A stretch of DNA of 64,000 bases from Shewanella carassii (GTDB taxonomy: Bacteria; Pseudomonadota; Gammaproteobacteria; Enterobacterales; Shewanellaceae), in NCBI RefSeq assembly GCF_002777975.1, contig NZ_NGVS01000031.1, positions 563 through 64,562 of the forward strand, in the 5' to 3' direction. The notes beneath the pieces are model-generated. The model saw only the letters and a program-made list of their open reading frames with translations, was not told where the DNA came from and did no database searches. Shown here piece after piece: positions 1-8,238 of this stretch. Position numbers and translations under genes: made by a program. How positions within the stretch are numbered: position 1 is the first letter of the stretch; every line of letters starts with the position of its first letter.

Positions 1-49
1 TGAAAATTCTCCTGAAGCCGTTGTTAGCTCTAAGTAAAGGTATTAGATA

Positions 50-562
50 GTGAAAGATACAATGCTCAAATTAGCGTACTTTACGCAGCATATAACTTTG
101 AATAAAAATGATTACGAATACATAGGGGAAGACGAGCTTAGCGTTGTCTTTCGCTACAATAATAGTGTCCTTTGCCGCCCCTATATTTATTTTCGACCAA
201 TAAATATGAGTGGTTCTTTTTTGAACGAACGTGAATTTATAGAGACCATATTCGAATGCTACGAGGGGCATGTTGCAATTGTCTCTCAAACTTTTACCGA
301 GCTTGAAGACAGATTTCAGGTAGTTACACGCTATTGTATGGTTCTTGACGATAGCAATAATGGTGAATTTTCGGGATGTGAGTTTACTTATACGCAAGAT
401 AGCGACAACATTTTTAAGTACCAAGTCGAAAACTCCATAACGCCTGAAAATGAATGTTGTACACCTTTGAACCCTCTTAAGCTCTCCGTAAATGGAACGC
501 TAGAGTGTGAGGTTGTGGAAGAACCGTTAGTAGGTTCTGTTCTCTGCCCATCGAAAAGATAG
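50..562 (+). CDS. Hypothetical protein, AT-rich orphan
   Basis: A 170-residue open frame starting at GTG 50, with an AAGG at 37-40 as a possible ribosome site; ATG 62 is an alternative start. I recognise no family, signal peptide or membrane segment. The protein is rich in Tyr, Phe, Glu and Asn and looks soluble. Base composition is visibly more AT-rich than the genes from 1.3 kb on, and it sits next to transposase debris, which suggests a transferred or decaying accessory gene. The last codons fall in a short direct repeat (552-562), so the native C-terminus may have been lost. Coding status is probable, not certain. Confidence 0.5.
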   Translation: MKDTMLKLAYFTQHITLNKNDYEYIGEDELSVVFRYNNSVLCRPYIYFRPINMSGSFLNEREFIETIFECYEGHVAIVSQTFTELEDRFQVVTRYCMVLDDSNNGEFSGCEFTYTQDSDNIFKYQVENSITPENECCTPLNPLKLSVNGTLECEVVEEPLVGSVLCPSKR

Positions 563-589
563 CGAAAAGATAGGACGCCGAAAAGATAG
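552..589. repeat. Three copies of an 11-bp direct repeat before the RAYT remnant
   Basis: The 11-mer cgaaaagatag occurs at 552-562, 563-573 and 579-589; the last two copies are each followed by gac. The first copy encodes the end of the upstream orphan gene. Such short repeats are common at the 5' flank of REP-associated transposase genes. Confidence 0.6.
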
Positions 590-605
590 GACAGCCATAT
601 CTTTT
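581..605 (+). terminator. Possible terminator after the orphan gene
   Basis: AAAAGATA (581-588) pairs perfectly with TATCTTTT (598-605) around a short loop, and the 3' arm ends in five T. It lies 18 bp past the orphan gene. The stem is AT-rich and therefore weak. A second small palindrome, GGTATTT-G-AAATACC, lies at 620-634. Confidence 0.4.
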
Positions 606-659
606 TGCAGCCTAGACTAGGTATTTGAAATACCGATCAAAGCTCAGTCGAGGTTGGTT

Positions 660-889
660 ATGACCACTGCCCGTCGCCAGTTGATAGATGCTGAAAGTAC
701 GCCCTTTTACCACGTGATTAACCGTTGCGTGAGAAGGGCATTTTTGTGTGGTGAAGATGCACTGTCGGGGCGCAGTTACCAGCATAGACGTGGCTGGATA
801 GTGGATAAAATCAGGCAGTTGTTTGCGCTTATGCGGTCATGAGTAATCACTACCATTTGGTGCTGGCATCCAAATTCATCCACGGATAA
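660..889 (+). pseudogene. REP-associated tyrosine transposase (RAYT, Y1_Tnp), frameshifted and truncated
   Basis: The ATG at 660 follows a GAGG site and opens with TARRQLIDAESTPFYHVINR, the usual start of Shewanella RAYT proteins, including the FYHV..RC motif. The frame stops at 842, but a shifted frame continues through A-V-M-S-N-H-Y-H-L-V-L at about 833-865. The His-Tyr-His (848-856) is the metal-binding HUH motif of the Y1 transposase family. This frame stops at 887-889. Intact RAYTs are several hundred residues and carry a catalytic Tyr further on, which is missing here. I infer one frameshift plus a 3' deletion, so the gene is inactive. Immediately after it begins DNA resembling the repeat array at 55.4-56.6 kb. 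Confidence 0.85.
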
Positions 890-1010
890 GGTCTGCTCGC
901 CATCCTTGGCTCACGCCCATAGCCCATTCGCCGCTGGCTACTTTGTTTGCGCTAACAGGCTCTCAGCAACATCCAAGGGGAACAGCGCAATTCTGTAAGT
1001 CTAAATTCGT
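871..1010. repeat. RAYT-linked repeat element, diverged copy of the 55.4-56.6 kb elements
   Basis: The segment 875-925 (ttcatccacgga, then tcgccatccttggct) aligns by eye with 55470-55523 and 56506-56556 (catccatgcac, then ttcgccatccctggct). The segment 973-1000 (aaggggaacagcgcaattct and on) resembles 55730-55752 and 56210-56240. No gene is visible from 890 to 1355. The rest of that gap holds a small hairpin (AGGTT-TTTT-AACCT, 1224-1237) and presumably the promoter of the export operon, which I cannot place. Confidence 0.5.
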
Positions 1011-1355
1011 GAGTTTAGGATGTGCGTCTATCTCCTCGGTGCAGGTTCGCCGATACGACTGCTCGGCTTAAAGTCTGGAAACTGCTGCTATACGTAGCAG
1101 ATTAGCTAAAGATCTGGGTGTGTATAACCCAGTCTCATACTTGGCGAGATAATCGTCGGCAAGCTTCACTCTTAGTGTTAGTTTCAATACAGCTTAAAAA
1201 AGACTAGGATCCAGTGGCTTGTCAGGTTTTTTAACCTTTGTTTCCGCGGAATTTGGCTGTCTTGCGCCGCCGCGCAGCAAGGTTAACTGGTGGCCGACAA
1301 GCGAGGATGATATCCTTTTTGCTCAGGAATTAGAGTTTTTACTCTAGGGGTGTAG

Positions 1356-2756
1356 ATGAAATTGACCAAATTTGCCTGGTTGCTGTTGTGGCCGCTGGCG
1401 GCTCAGCCTGCGTTTGCCGCAGACTATAGTTTTGCCTCGGCCTGGCAACAGTTGCTGGAGGTGAGCGACAAGCTGGCGGCCGAAGGCCAGGAAGTCAGCC
1501 GCGCCGAGGCGCAGCAAGAGGCCGGGCGCGACCTTAATCTGCCATCGCTCAACATCAACGGCAGCTATACCAGGTTGGAAAAACCGATAGAGCTGGATCT
1601 GCGTGATCTCAATCCACTCGCCTCTATGGATCCCGCCACTCTGCCACCGGCCATAGGTGGCATTATCGGCTCGCTTCCCGGCTCCATGTTTGTGACTCCT
1701 TTTACCGAGCAGGATGTGTTCCGAGCCAGCTTACAGGCGATGTGGCCGATTTATACCGGTGGCCAGATCTCTGCCGCTCAAGGCATTCAGGCGGCTCAGG
1801 TCGCTGAGAAGAAGCAGCAACTGGAGTTGGCGCGGCGTGAGCTGTTTACCACACTGGTAGACAGATACTATGCCGTCACTGTGACCCAGGCTTTGGTGCA
1901 GACCCAGGCTCAGCTGGTGGCATCGCTGGAAAAGCATTACAGCCACGCTGAAAAACTGGAACAACAGGGGCAGATCGCCAGAGTCGAGCGCCTCAATGCC
2001 CAGGTGGCACTGGATCAGGCCAAGGTCGACCTCGGCAGTGCCAAACGCCGCCATGAGATGGCGCTGATAGCCCTGTCTCGCCTGCTGCACCAGACTGATA
2101 TCGCCACCAAGTCACCGCTGTTTATGGCGCCAAACTCCCCTTCATTGCCGCAATTGACCGAGCTGACGCTGAAGCAGCATCCAGCCTTGCGCTTGCTGGA
2201 AGCGAAAGAGACCCAGGCTCAGGGCCTGGTCGATATGGAAAAGGGAAAATACTTCCCCACGGTTTTCCTCTACGGTAACTACACCCTCTATGAAGACGAC
2301 AGCCTGTTTTCCAAGGTCGAACCCGACTGGATGGTAGGCGTCGGGGTCAAGGTGCCGCTGTTGTCTCGTGATGGTCGCAGTGGCAAGGTGCAGGCGGCCA
2401 AGAGCGCCCTGCTGCAGGCCAGATACACCAAGGCACAAACCCGTCAGGATCTCAGCCTGTTGGTGGATCAAAGCTATCGCCAACTGCTGCAGGCCGAAGA
2501 GGAGGTCAATGCCTTGAACAGTTCTCTGGCGCTGGCAGAGGAAAACCTCAAGCTGCGGGAACTGGCTTTCAATCAAGGGCTGTCTACCTCCATCGACAGG
2601 GTGGATGCCGAGCTCAAACTCAGTGCCGTACGCACCAAGCAGTTGGCGGCTCAATATCGTTATGTTCAGGCCTATGCCCGCTTGATGGCGGTCAGTGGCC
2701 AGTTGGATGAATTTATCGGACGCAGTGACAAGCAGGAGATACAGGATGCGGGTTAA
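1356..2756 (+). CDS. TolC-family outer membrane efflux protein
   Basis: This 466-residue protein has a clear signal peptide (about residues 1-21, ending AFA). The mature part has the two-repeat layout of outer membrane efflux proteins, with long Gln/Ala/Leu/Glu-rich helical stretches at about 120-240 and 340-440 that form the periplasmic tunnel. It would be the exit duct of a tripartite exporter. The ATG at 1356 follows TAGGGG. It is the first gene of a four-gene operon and overlaps the next gene by 11 bp. The substrate cannot be deduced. Family assignment is firm; the exact role is inferred from the neighbours. Confidence 0.9.
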   Translation: MKLTKFAWLLLWPLAAQPAFAADYSFASAWQQLLEVSDKLAAEGQEVSRAEAQQEAGRDLNLPSLNINGSYTRLEKPIELDLRDLNPLASMDPATLPPAIGGIIGSLPGSMFVTPFTEQDVFRASLQAMWPIYTGGQISAAQGIQAAQVAEKKQQLELARRELFTTLVDRYYAVTVTQALVQTQAQLVASLEKHYSHAEKLEQQGQIARVERLNAQVALDQAKVDLGSAKRRHEMALIALSRLLHQTDIATKSPLFMAPNSPSLPQLTELTLKQHPALRLLEAKETQAQGLVDMEKGKYFPTVFLYGNYTLYEDDSLFSKVEPDWMVGVGVKVPLLSRDGRSGKVQAAKSALLQARYTKAQTRQDLSLLVDQSYRQLLQAEEEVNALNSSLALAEENLKLRELAFNQGLSTSIDRVDAELKLSAVRTKQLAAQYRYVQAYARLMAVSGQLDEFIGRSDKQEIQDAG

Positions 2757-3720
2757 TCCTTTAGTGGCCATAGTGGCCCTGGTAACCATAGTGGCGGCGC
2801 TGGTATATGGGCTGATCCTGGCTTACTCCCCCAAGCCACAGCTGTTGCAGGGGCAGATAGAGGCCAGGGAATACAATGTGTCTTCCAAGGTGCCGGGCCG
2901 GGTGGAACAGGTGTTGGTGCGCCGCGGAGACAGTGTCAGTGAAGGGGATCTGCTGTTTGCCATCGACAGCCCCGAGCTCAATGCCAAACTGATGCAGGCC
3001 GAGGGTGGCCGTGATGCCGCCAAGGCGATGCAGCAGGAAGCCGACAGCGGTGCCCGTAAGCAGCAGGTGGCCGCCTCCCGCGAGCAGTGGCTCAAGGCCA
3101 AGGCCGCCAGTGAGCTGGCCAAGACTACCTTCGACCGGGTAGAAAACCTGTTCCGCGATGGCGTACTTGCCCGGCAAAAGCGTGATGAAGCCTTTACCCA
3201 ATATCAGGCCGCCAAGTATACCGAGCAGGCCGCCTATGCCATGTATCAAATGACCGAAGAGGGCGCCCGGGAAGAAACCAAGGCCGCCGCGGCCGGTAAT
3301 GCCCGTATGGCCGAAGGCGCGGTGAAAGAGGTCAGTGCCATACTCGCCGACAGCCAGATGCGCGCGCCCAAGGGCGGTGAAATCACTGAGGTGCTGTTGC
3401 AGGTGGGCGAGCTGGCACCCAGTGGCTTTCCTGTGGTCAGTTTGGTGGATATGACAGATGCCTGGGCCGTGTTTCAGGTGCGTGAGGATCAGCTCAAGCA
3501 GTTCAAGAAGGGCGAGCGTATGACCCTGACACTGCCGGCGCTGCAACGCAGTGTCGAGTTTGAGGTCAGCCACATCAGTGTGCTGGGCGACTTCGCCACT
3601 TGGCGGGCGACCGAGAGTGGCCACGACTTTGATATGCGTACCTTTGAAGTGGAGCTCAGGCCGCTGGAGCCGGTGGCCGATCTGCGAGTGGGCATGTCAG
3701 TATTACTTGAAAAGTCTTGA
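2746..3720 (+). CDS. HlyD/EmrA-family periplasmic adaptor (membrane fusion protein)
   Basis: The protein has 324 residues. It has one N-terminal membrane segment (about 5-27), a biotinyl-lipoyl-like half motif around VSSKVPGRVEQVLVRRGD, a long Ala/Gln/Lys-rich coiled coil (about 85-190), the second lipoyl half (about MRAPKGGEITEVLLQVGE) and a beta-barrel domain. It would bridge the TolC-type duct and the inner membrane permeases. The ATG at 2746 is preferred over an upstream in-frame codon at 2695 because a GGAG precedes it and the membrane segment then starts at once. It overlaps the TolC-type gene by 11 bp and abuts the first permease. Confidence 0.9.
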   Translation: MRVNPLVAIVALVTIVAALVYGLILAYSPKPQLLQGQIEAREYNVSSKVPGRVEQVLVRRGDSVSEGDLLFAIDSPELNAKLMQAEGGRDAAKAMQQEADSGARKQQVAASREQWLKAKAASELAKTTFDRVENLFRDGVLARQKRDEAFTQYQAAKYTEQAAYAMYQMTEEGAREETKAAAAGNARMAEGAVKEVSAILADSQMRAPKGGEITEVLLQVGELAPSGFPVVSLVDMTDAWAVFQVREDQLKQFKKGERMTLTLPALQRSVEFEVSHISVLGDFATWRATESGHDFDMRTFEVELRPLEPVADLRVGMSVLLEKS

Positions 3721-3722
3721 TT

Positions 3723-4880
3723 ATGAAGAAGTTGCTTCGGCGAGAGTGGCAGGCTGTCTGGCGCGATCCCTGGCAGCTGGCACTGATAAGCTATCTGCCG
3801 CTTATCGGTGTGCTCTGTCTTTGGTGGTTGTTCTCCGCCGGGTTGCCCAGGCAGTTGCCGGTGGCGCTGGTGGATCAGGATAACTCCAGCCTCAGTCGTG
3901 AGCTTGGGCGTCATCTTGAGGCTAATCCTGTCACCGCCCTCAGGCGCTATCTAGCGCTGGACGAGGCGGTCGAGGCGATGCGCCGCGGTGAGGTCTATGC
4001 CTTGGTCATCTTGCCCTATGGCCTGAAACAGGAACTGCTGACCGGGCACACTCCCACCATAGATTTACGTTACAACGGCCAGTTTTTGCTGGTGGGCAAG
4101 CTGCTGGCCAGTCAGTTGCAACTGACCCTAGCCGATGGTTTGCAGCAGGTGGCCAGGCTCAAGCAACTAGCGGCCGGTGTCAATCCGTCCCAGGTTGAGG
4201 TGCGTCTCAGCCCTGTGAGCACCCAAACTACGGCGCTGTTCAACCGCAATAACAACTATGTCGGCTTCCTGGTGCCGCCAGTGCTGATAGCTTTGTGGCA
4301 GTTATTTGCCATGCTGGCCTTTGCCGGCAGTCTCAACCGTGAGCTGCGCCAAGATACTCTGGGCGAATGCTTCCGCCTGGGTATGCCCTCCGTGCTTTTG
4401 AGTAAGTTTATGGTCAACGGCGCCTTTATGCTGCTACACGGCGGCTTTATTTTGGTGTTGCTGTATCAGCTGCTGGGGCTGCCGATTGCCGGGCAACTCC
4501 TGTGGCTGCTGCCGATGCAACTCTTGATGTTGATGGGCGTTTGGCTCTGGGTGCAGGGGATTTTCTTTATGCTGGCCGACTGCGCCAGGGTGATCAGCTT
4601 TTGCACCGCGCTGTTTGCACCCGCCTTTGCCTTTATGGGCATTACCTTCCCGACCGGAGAAATGCCGCTGCTGGCGCAGTGGTGGCGTCTGTTGATGCCA
4701 TCAAGCCACTATATAGAGTCGCATGTGGCGTTGGTGAGCTATGGCGCCGGGCCAGCCAGCTTGCTGCCTCAGGCGCTGGGTTATCTCGGCTTTCTGCTGC
4801 TGTTGATCCCCAGCTGGTTCTTCGCCCGTCGTTATGCCAGGGTGCTGCAGTCGCAGTTGCCGCTTGAGGAGAGGTTATGA
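3723..4880 (+). CDS. ABC-2 type transport permease (first of two)
   Basis: A 385-residue inner membrane protein of the ABC2_membrane_3 kind (YhhJ/YbhS-like). It has one membrane helix near residues 20-40, a large soluble loop beginning VALVDQDNSSLSREL, and five or six hydrophobic segments after about residue 175. The ATG at 3723 is chosen over a TTG two codons upstream. It follows the adaptor gene by 2 bp and overlaps the next permease by 4 bp (ATGA), so the two are translationally coupled. No ATP-binding protein is encoded in this operon, although this permease class is normally driven by one. Confidence 0.85.
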   Translation: MKKLLRREWQAVWRDPWQLALISYLPLIGVLCLWWLFSAGLPRQLPVALVDQDNSSLSRELGRHLEANPVTALRRYLALDEAVEAMRRGEVYALVILPYGLKQELLTGHTPTIDLRYNGQFLLVGKLLASQLQLTLADGLQQVARLKQLAAGVNPSQVEVRLSPVSTQTTALFNRNNNYVGFLVPPVLIALWQLFAMLAFAGSLNRELRQDTLGECFRLGMPSVLLSKFMVNGAFMLLHGGFILVLLYQLLGLPIAGQLLWLLPMQLLMLMGVWLWVQGIFFMLADCARVISFCTALFAPAFAFMGITFPTGEMPLLAQWWRLLMPSSHYIESHVALVSYGAGPASLLPQALGYLGFLLLLIPSWFFARRYARVLQSQLPLEERL

Positions 4881-6040
4881 CAGCCAAGTCCCTTTCGTTA
4901 TGGCAGTTGATCTGGTTGGATTTACGCGCCTTGGTGCGTGACAAGGCGATCTCTTTGACCCTGTTTGGCGGTGTGCTCTTCTATGCCGTGCTCTATCCCT
5001 TGCCCTATCTGCATCAAGTACCCACAGAGCAGCAGTTGGTGGTGGTGGATCACGATAACTCTTCGCTGTCACGGCGGCTTATCCGTCACGCCGATGCCAG
5101 TGCCCGTATTCAGGTTGTCGGCCGGGTCGGCTCCATCGACGAAGCCAAGGCCTGGATCACCGATGGCCGCGCCCATGGTTTATTGGTGATCCCGTTTGAT
5201 TTTCGCCGCGATCTGTTGCTGGGACGGGGCGCGACCTTGAGCTTCGGCGGTGATGCCAGTTACTTCCTGATCTATTCCGCTGTGGTAGAAGGTTTGGTGA
5301 GTGCCGGTATGGATGCCGGCAAGCAAATCCAGCTCAAGGGACTATTGGCCTCGGGCCAGAGCCCTGAGGCCGCAGCCCAGAGTCTGGCGCCGATTAAACT
5401 CAATGCCGTGCCCGCGTTTAATAAAGGTTTGGGTTATACCCCCTATGTGGTGCCAGGCTTGTTTCTGCTGATTTTGCACCAGACCTTACTAATAGGCGCA
5501 GGCATACTCGGCGCCGGGCAATGGCGTCAGCCGGGCTATTGGAACCGGGTCAGCCCTTTGATGCTGGTCAGTGCGCGGGTGTTGGCCTTCAGTCTGCTCT
5601 ATTGTTTGTTCAGTGCGCTCTATATTGGCTGGTGTTACTACGCCTATCAGGTGAGTCTACAGGCGAGTCTGGGGCAGGTGTTGTTGCTGATGTTGCCTTT
5701 TCTACTGACCACGGCCAGCGCCGGGGTAGCGCTCAGTTGCCTGTTTGTGCGGCGCGAGTTGCCGACCCAGGTGATACTCTTGGTTTCTATGCCTATTCTG
5801 TTTGTCAGCGGCTTTGTCTGGCCCTTGGCACTGATCCCTGAGCCCTTGGTGTGGCTATCGCAGGTGATCCCGGCGGTACCGGCGATTATGGGAATGTTGC
5901 AGTTGAATCAGATGGGAGCCGAGTGGGCAGCCATAGCCCCCAAATGGTTACAGTTGTGGGGGCTATTGTTGCTGTTCTTCCCTCTGGCGGTTTGGGGCGT
6001 TAGTTGGCGTCGGCGTCAGCTGCCAGCAGCGGCGCACTGA
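4877..6040 (+). CDS. ABC-2 type transport permease (second of two)
   Basis: This 387-residue paralogue of the preceding permease has the same layout: an N-terminal helix, a soluble loop containing VVVDHDNSSLSRRLI, and C-terminal membrane helices with a Pro-rich LIPEPLVWLSQVIPAVP stretch typical of ABC-2 permeases. The two would form a heterodimeric channel. The start overlaps the previous stop (ATGA) and has GAGGAG upstream. The 3' end overlaps the convergent hydF gene by 41 bp, so no terminator fits between them. The missing ATPase must be encoded elsewhere, or these proteins act in an ATPase-independent way; the sequence does not decide this. Confidence 0.85.
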   Translation: MTAKSLSLWQLIWLDLRALVRDKAISLTLFGGVLFYAVLYPLPYLHQVPTEQQLVVVDHDNSSLSRRLIRHADASARIQVVGRVGSIDEAKAWITDGRAHGLLVIPFDFRRDLLLGRGATLSFGGDASYFLIYSAVVEGLVSAGMDAGKQIQLKGLLASGQSPEAAAQSLAPIKLNAVPAFNKGLGYTPYVVPGLFLLILHQTLLIGAGILGAGQWRQPGYWNRVSPLMLVSARVLAFSLLYCLFSALYIGWCYYAYQVSLQASLGQVLLLMLPFLLTTASAGVALSCLFVRRELPTQVILLVSMPILFVSGFVWPLALIPEPLVWLSQVIPAVPAIMGMLQLNQMGAEWAAIAPKWLQLWGLLLLFFPLAVWGVSWRRRQLPAAAH

Positions 6041-7232
6041 CCCGCTTCAGCACCCCACTGGCTTTGGCTAGTACCAGCCCGTAGTTGGTGATGGCAACAC
6101 CGCGGCGGCGACATTCGAGAATGCGCCGCTGCATCTCTGCCCGACCCAACATACAGGCGCCACAATGGACTACCAGTTTGTAGCGTTCCAAATCGGCCGG
6201 AAAGTCATGGCCGGCACAGACGCTGAACTGCAACTGCTTGCCGGTCAATTTGCCGATGGCCGCCGGGATCTTCACTCTACCTATATCTTCATCCTGCACC
6301 TCATGGCTACAGGCTTCGGCGATCAATACCCGATCGCCATCCTCAAGCCTTTCGAGCATCTCGGCGCCTTGCAGCTGGGCCGGTAGATCGCCCTTGGCCC
6401 GGGCAAACAGGGTGGAGAAGGTGGTCAGCGGAATGCTGTCGGGTACCTGAGCGGCCACTTGTCTCACCGCCTGGGCATCGGTCACTACCAGTGCCGGTGG
6501 CGTGGGCATGGCGGCCAAGGCTGTGGCCAGCTCAGACTCACGGCAGATGCTGGCGATGGCACCGTTATCCAGCGCTTCTCTGAGAACCTGCACCTGAGGC
6601 AAAATCAATCTGCCCTTGGGGGCGGCTGAATCTATCGGGGCGACCAGCAGCAGCTGCTCTCCGGTGCGGTAACAGTCGGCGGCCAGCACGGGATCGCGGC
6701 GAAAATCGGCCGGTACCAGTTGAACCAGCTGCTCGACCAAGTCTTCCCGGTGTTTTGCCTCTTGGGTCGACAGGCATAAGAATTTGATGCCTTGGTCGTT
6801 GAGCCAGTGTTGATGCTCTGCGGGCAACGGCGCCAGATCTTGCTTGTTCGCTACCACCAGGATCGGCAGCTGCCAGCTTTGCAGCAGCAACAGCCAGTCG
6901 CGGTCAAACTCATCCAACCCCTGTTCATCCAGCACATAGACGGCGATATCGGCCTGTTGCAACGCCCGGCGACTGGCGGCTATTCGCTGAAGCCCCAGGG
7001 CGCCGGTATCGTCCAGTCCGGCGGTATCTATCAGGGTAGCGGGGCCGACCGGATGCAGCTCAAAGGGCTTGCGCACCGCATCTGTAGTGGTGCCCTTGGT
7101 CTCAGAGACTATGGCACTCTGTTGGTTGGATAAGTAATTGAGAAGGGAGGATTTCCCGGCGTTGCGACGACCACACAATACTATGTGCAGTCTGACTCCG
7201 CGGGGGGCTGCATTGGGGGCCGAATTACACAT
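6000..7232 (-). CDS. hydF: [FeFe] hydrogenase maturation GTPase HydF
   Basis: HydF is the scaffold on which the 2Fe subcluster of the H-cluster is assembled before transfer to HydA. The 410-residue protein shows the G1 loop GRRNAGKSS (about 21-29), a TKGTTTD switch, DTAGL and NKQD, then a dimerisation region. The C-terminal cluster-binding part contains ACSHE followed later by HCGAC, matching the CxH...HCxxC ligand pattern of HydF. The ATG at 7232 has GGAG upstream and overlaps hydE by 8 bp; the open frame extends 58 codons further upstream, but that stretch is hydE coding sequence in another frame. It is the last gene of hydGXEF. Confidence 0.95.
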   Translation of the reverse strand: MCNSAPNAAPRGVRLHIVLCGRRNAGKSSLLNYLSNQQSAIVSETKGTTTDAVRKPFELHPVGPATLIDTAGLDDTGALGLQRIAASRRALQQADIAVYVLDEQGLDEFDRDWLLLLQSWQLPILVVANKQDLAPLPAEHQHWLNDQGIKFLCLSTQEAKHREDLVEQLVQLVPADFRRDPVLAADCYRTGEQLLLVAPIDSAAPKGRLILPQVQVLREALDNGAIASICRESELATALAAMPTPPALVVTDAQAVRQVAAQVPDSIPLTTFSTLFARAKGDLPAQLQGAEMLERLEDGDRVLIAEACSHEVQDEDIGRVKIPAAIGKLTGKQLQFSVCAGHDFPADLERYKLVVHCGACMLGRAEMQRRILECRRRGVAITNYGLVLAKASGVLKRVSAPLLAADADAN

Positions 7233-8238
7233 TAATTTGTCTCCTGGCGTTGCCTCTGTCCGCAGAGCAATGCAAGCCGCGGGCTTTGAGGCTGAGTCTG
7301 ATATCGGCGAGACGCTGTTCCAGCGGGCAGCCGGAGGCATTCTTGCCGGGGTAAATAAGGTATTTACTGCTGTCTTTCTGTGGCGTGAACGAGGGCATAA
7401 GCACATTGCAGCCGCGACTCAGGGAGTCGAGCCTAGCGCCGCTTTGCAGGGCATCCAGGGCGCTGGTGGCCGGTATGTTGGCGCCGGGGTTAAGTAATCT
7501 GAGTATGGCGCAGGCTCGCTGGCACTCGAGCACATTGCCGTTGGCCGTGTTTGCCAGCGGGGTTTGTGGATGACTGACGAAGGGACCGACCGCCAACATC
7601 TCCAGTTCCATGGCTGAGAGCGCCAACAGGGCGTCAGCCAGGGCATCGCTCTTGCTGCCCGGCAGGCCACAGATAATGCCGCTACCTGTCTCATATCCCA
7701 GGCTCTTGAGGGTTTCCAGTAGCCTTAGGCGTTTGTCCAGCACTCTTCCCGGACGCAGGCGGCTATAGAGCTCGGCATCCAGAGTTTCCAGTTTCAACAG
7801 ATAGCGATCGGCGCCGGCTTCGCGCCAGAGCGCCAGTTCACTGTGGCTGCGTTCACCCAAAGATAGCGTGATGGCCAACTGGCTTTGCTGTTTGATAGTG
7901 CTGAGGATGCGGCTTATGCCATCCTGGCGAAAGCGGCTGTCTTCCCCGGATTGCAGCACCAGGGTGCCGATGCCGGCTTTATCTACTTTGAGGGCCGAGT
8001 CGATGATTTCCTGGTGGCTGAGCCGGTAACGCTCAATGTCGCGATTGGCGGCTCTCAGGCCACAGTAGTGACAGTCGCAGCGGCAATAACTGGAAAACTC
8101 CACTATGCCTCTGAGCCAGATCTCCTGACCGAAGTATTGACGCTTGACCTCATCGGCACGGGCAAATAGCCACTCATCGGCCTCTCCTGCCAATAACGCC
8201 TTGATTTCCAATCTTCCGAGATTCTCTGCCGGCTTCAT
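7225..8238 (-). CDS. hydE: [FeFe] hydrogenase maturation radical SAM enzyme HydE
   Basis: HydE is a radical S-adenosylmethionine enzyme acting on an iron-cysteine intermediate during H-cluster assembly. The 337-residue protein carries the CX3CX2C cluster motif in SYCRCDCHYCGL (about 55-62), then a TIM-barrel-like pattern with LQSGED and GIICGLPG, both typical of the HydE/BioB group. It overlaps hydX by 4 bp (ATGA) at its start and hydF by 8 bp at its end, indicating translational coupling. Length and motifs fit the family; the assignment is firm. Confidence 0.95.
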   Translation of the reverse strand: MKPAENLGRLEIKALLAGEADEWLFARADEVKRQYFGQEIWLRGIVEFSSYCRCDCHYCGLRAANRDIERYRLSHQEIIDSALKVDKAGIGTLVLQSGEDSRFRQDGISRILSTIKQQSQLAITLSLGERSHSELALWREAGADRYLLKLETLDAELYSRLRPGRVLDKRLRLLETLKSLGYETGSGIICGLPGSKSDALADALLALSAMELEMLAVGPFVSHPQTPLANTANGNVLECQRACAILRLLNPGANIPATSALDALQSGARLDSLSRGCNVLMPSFTPQKDSSKYLIYPGKNASGCPLEQRLADIRLSLKARGLHCSADRGNARRQINV

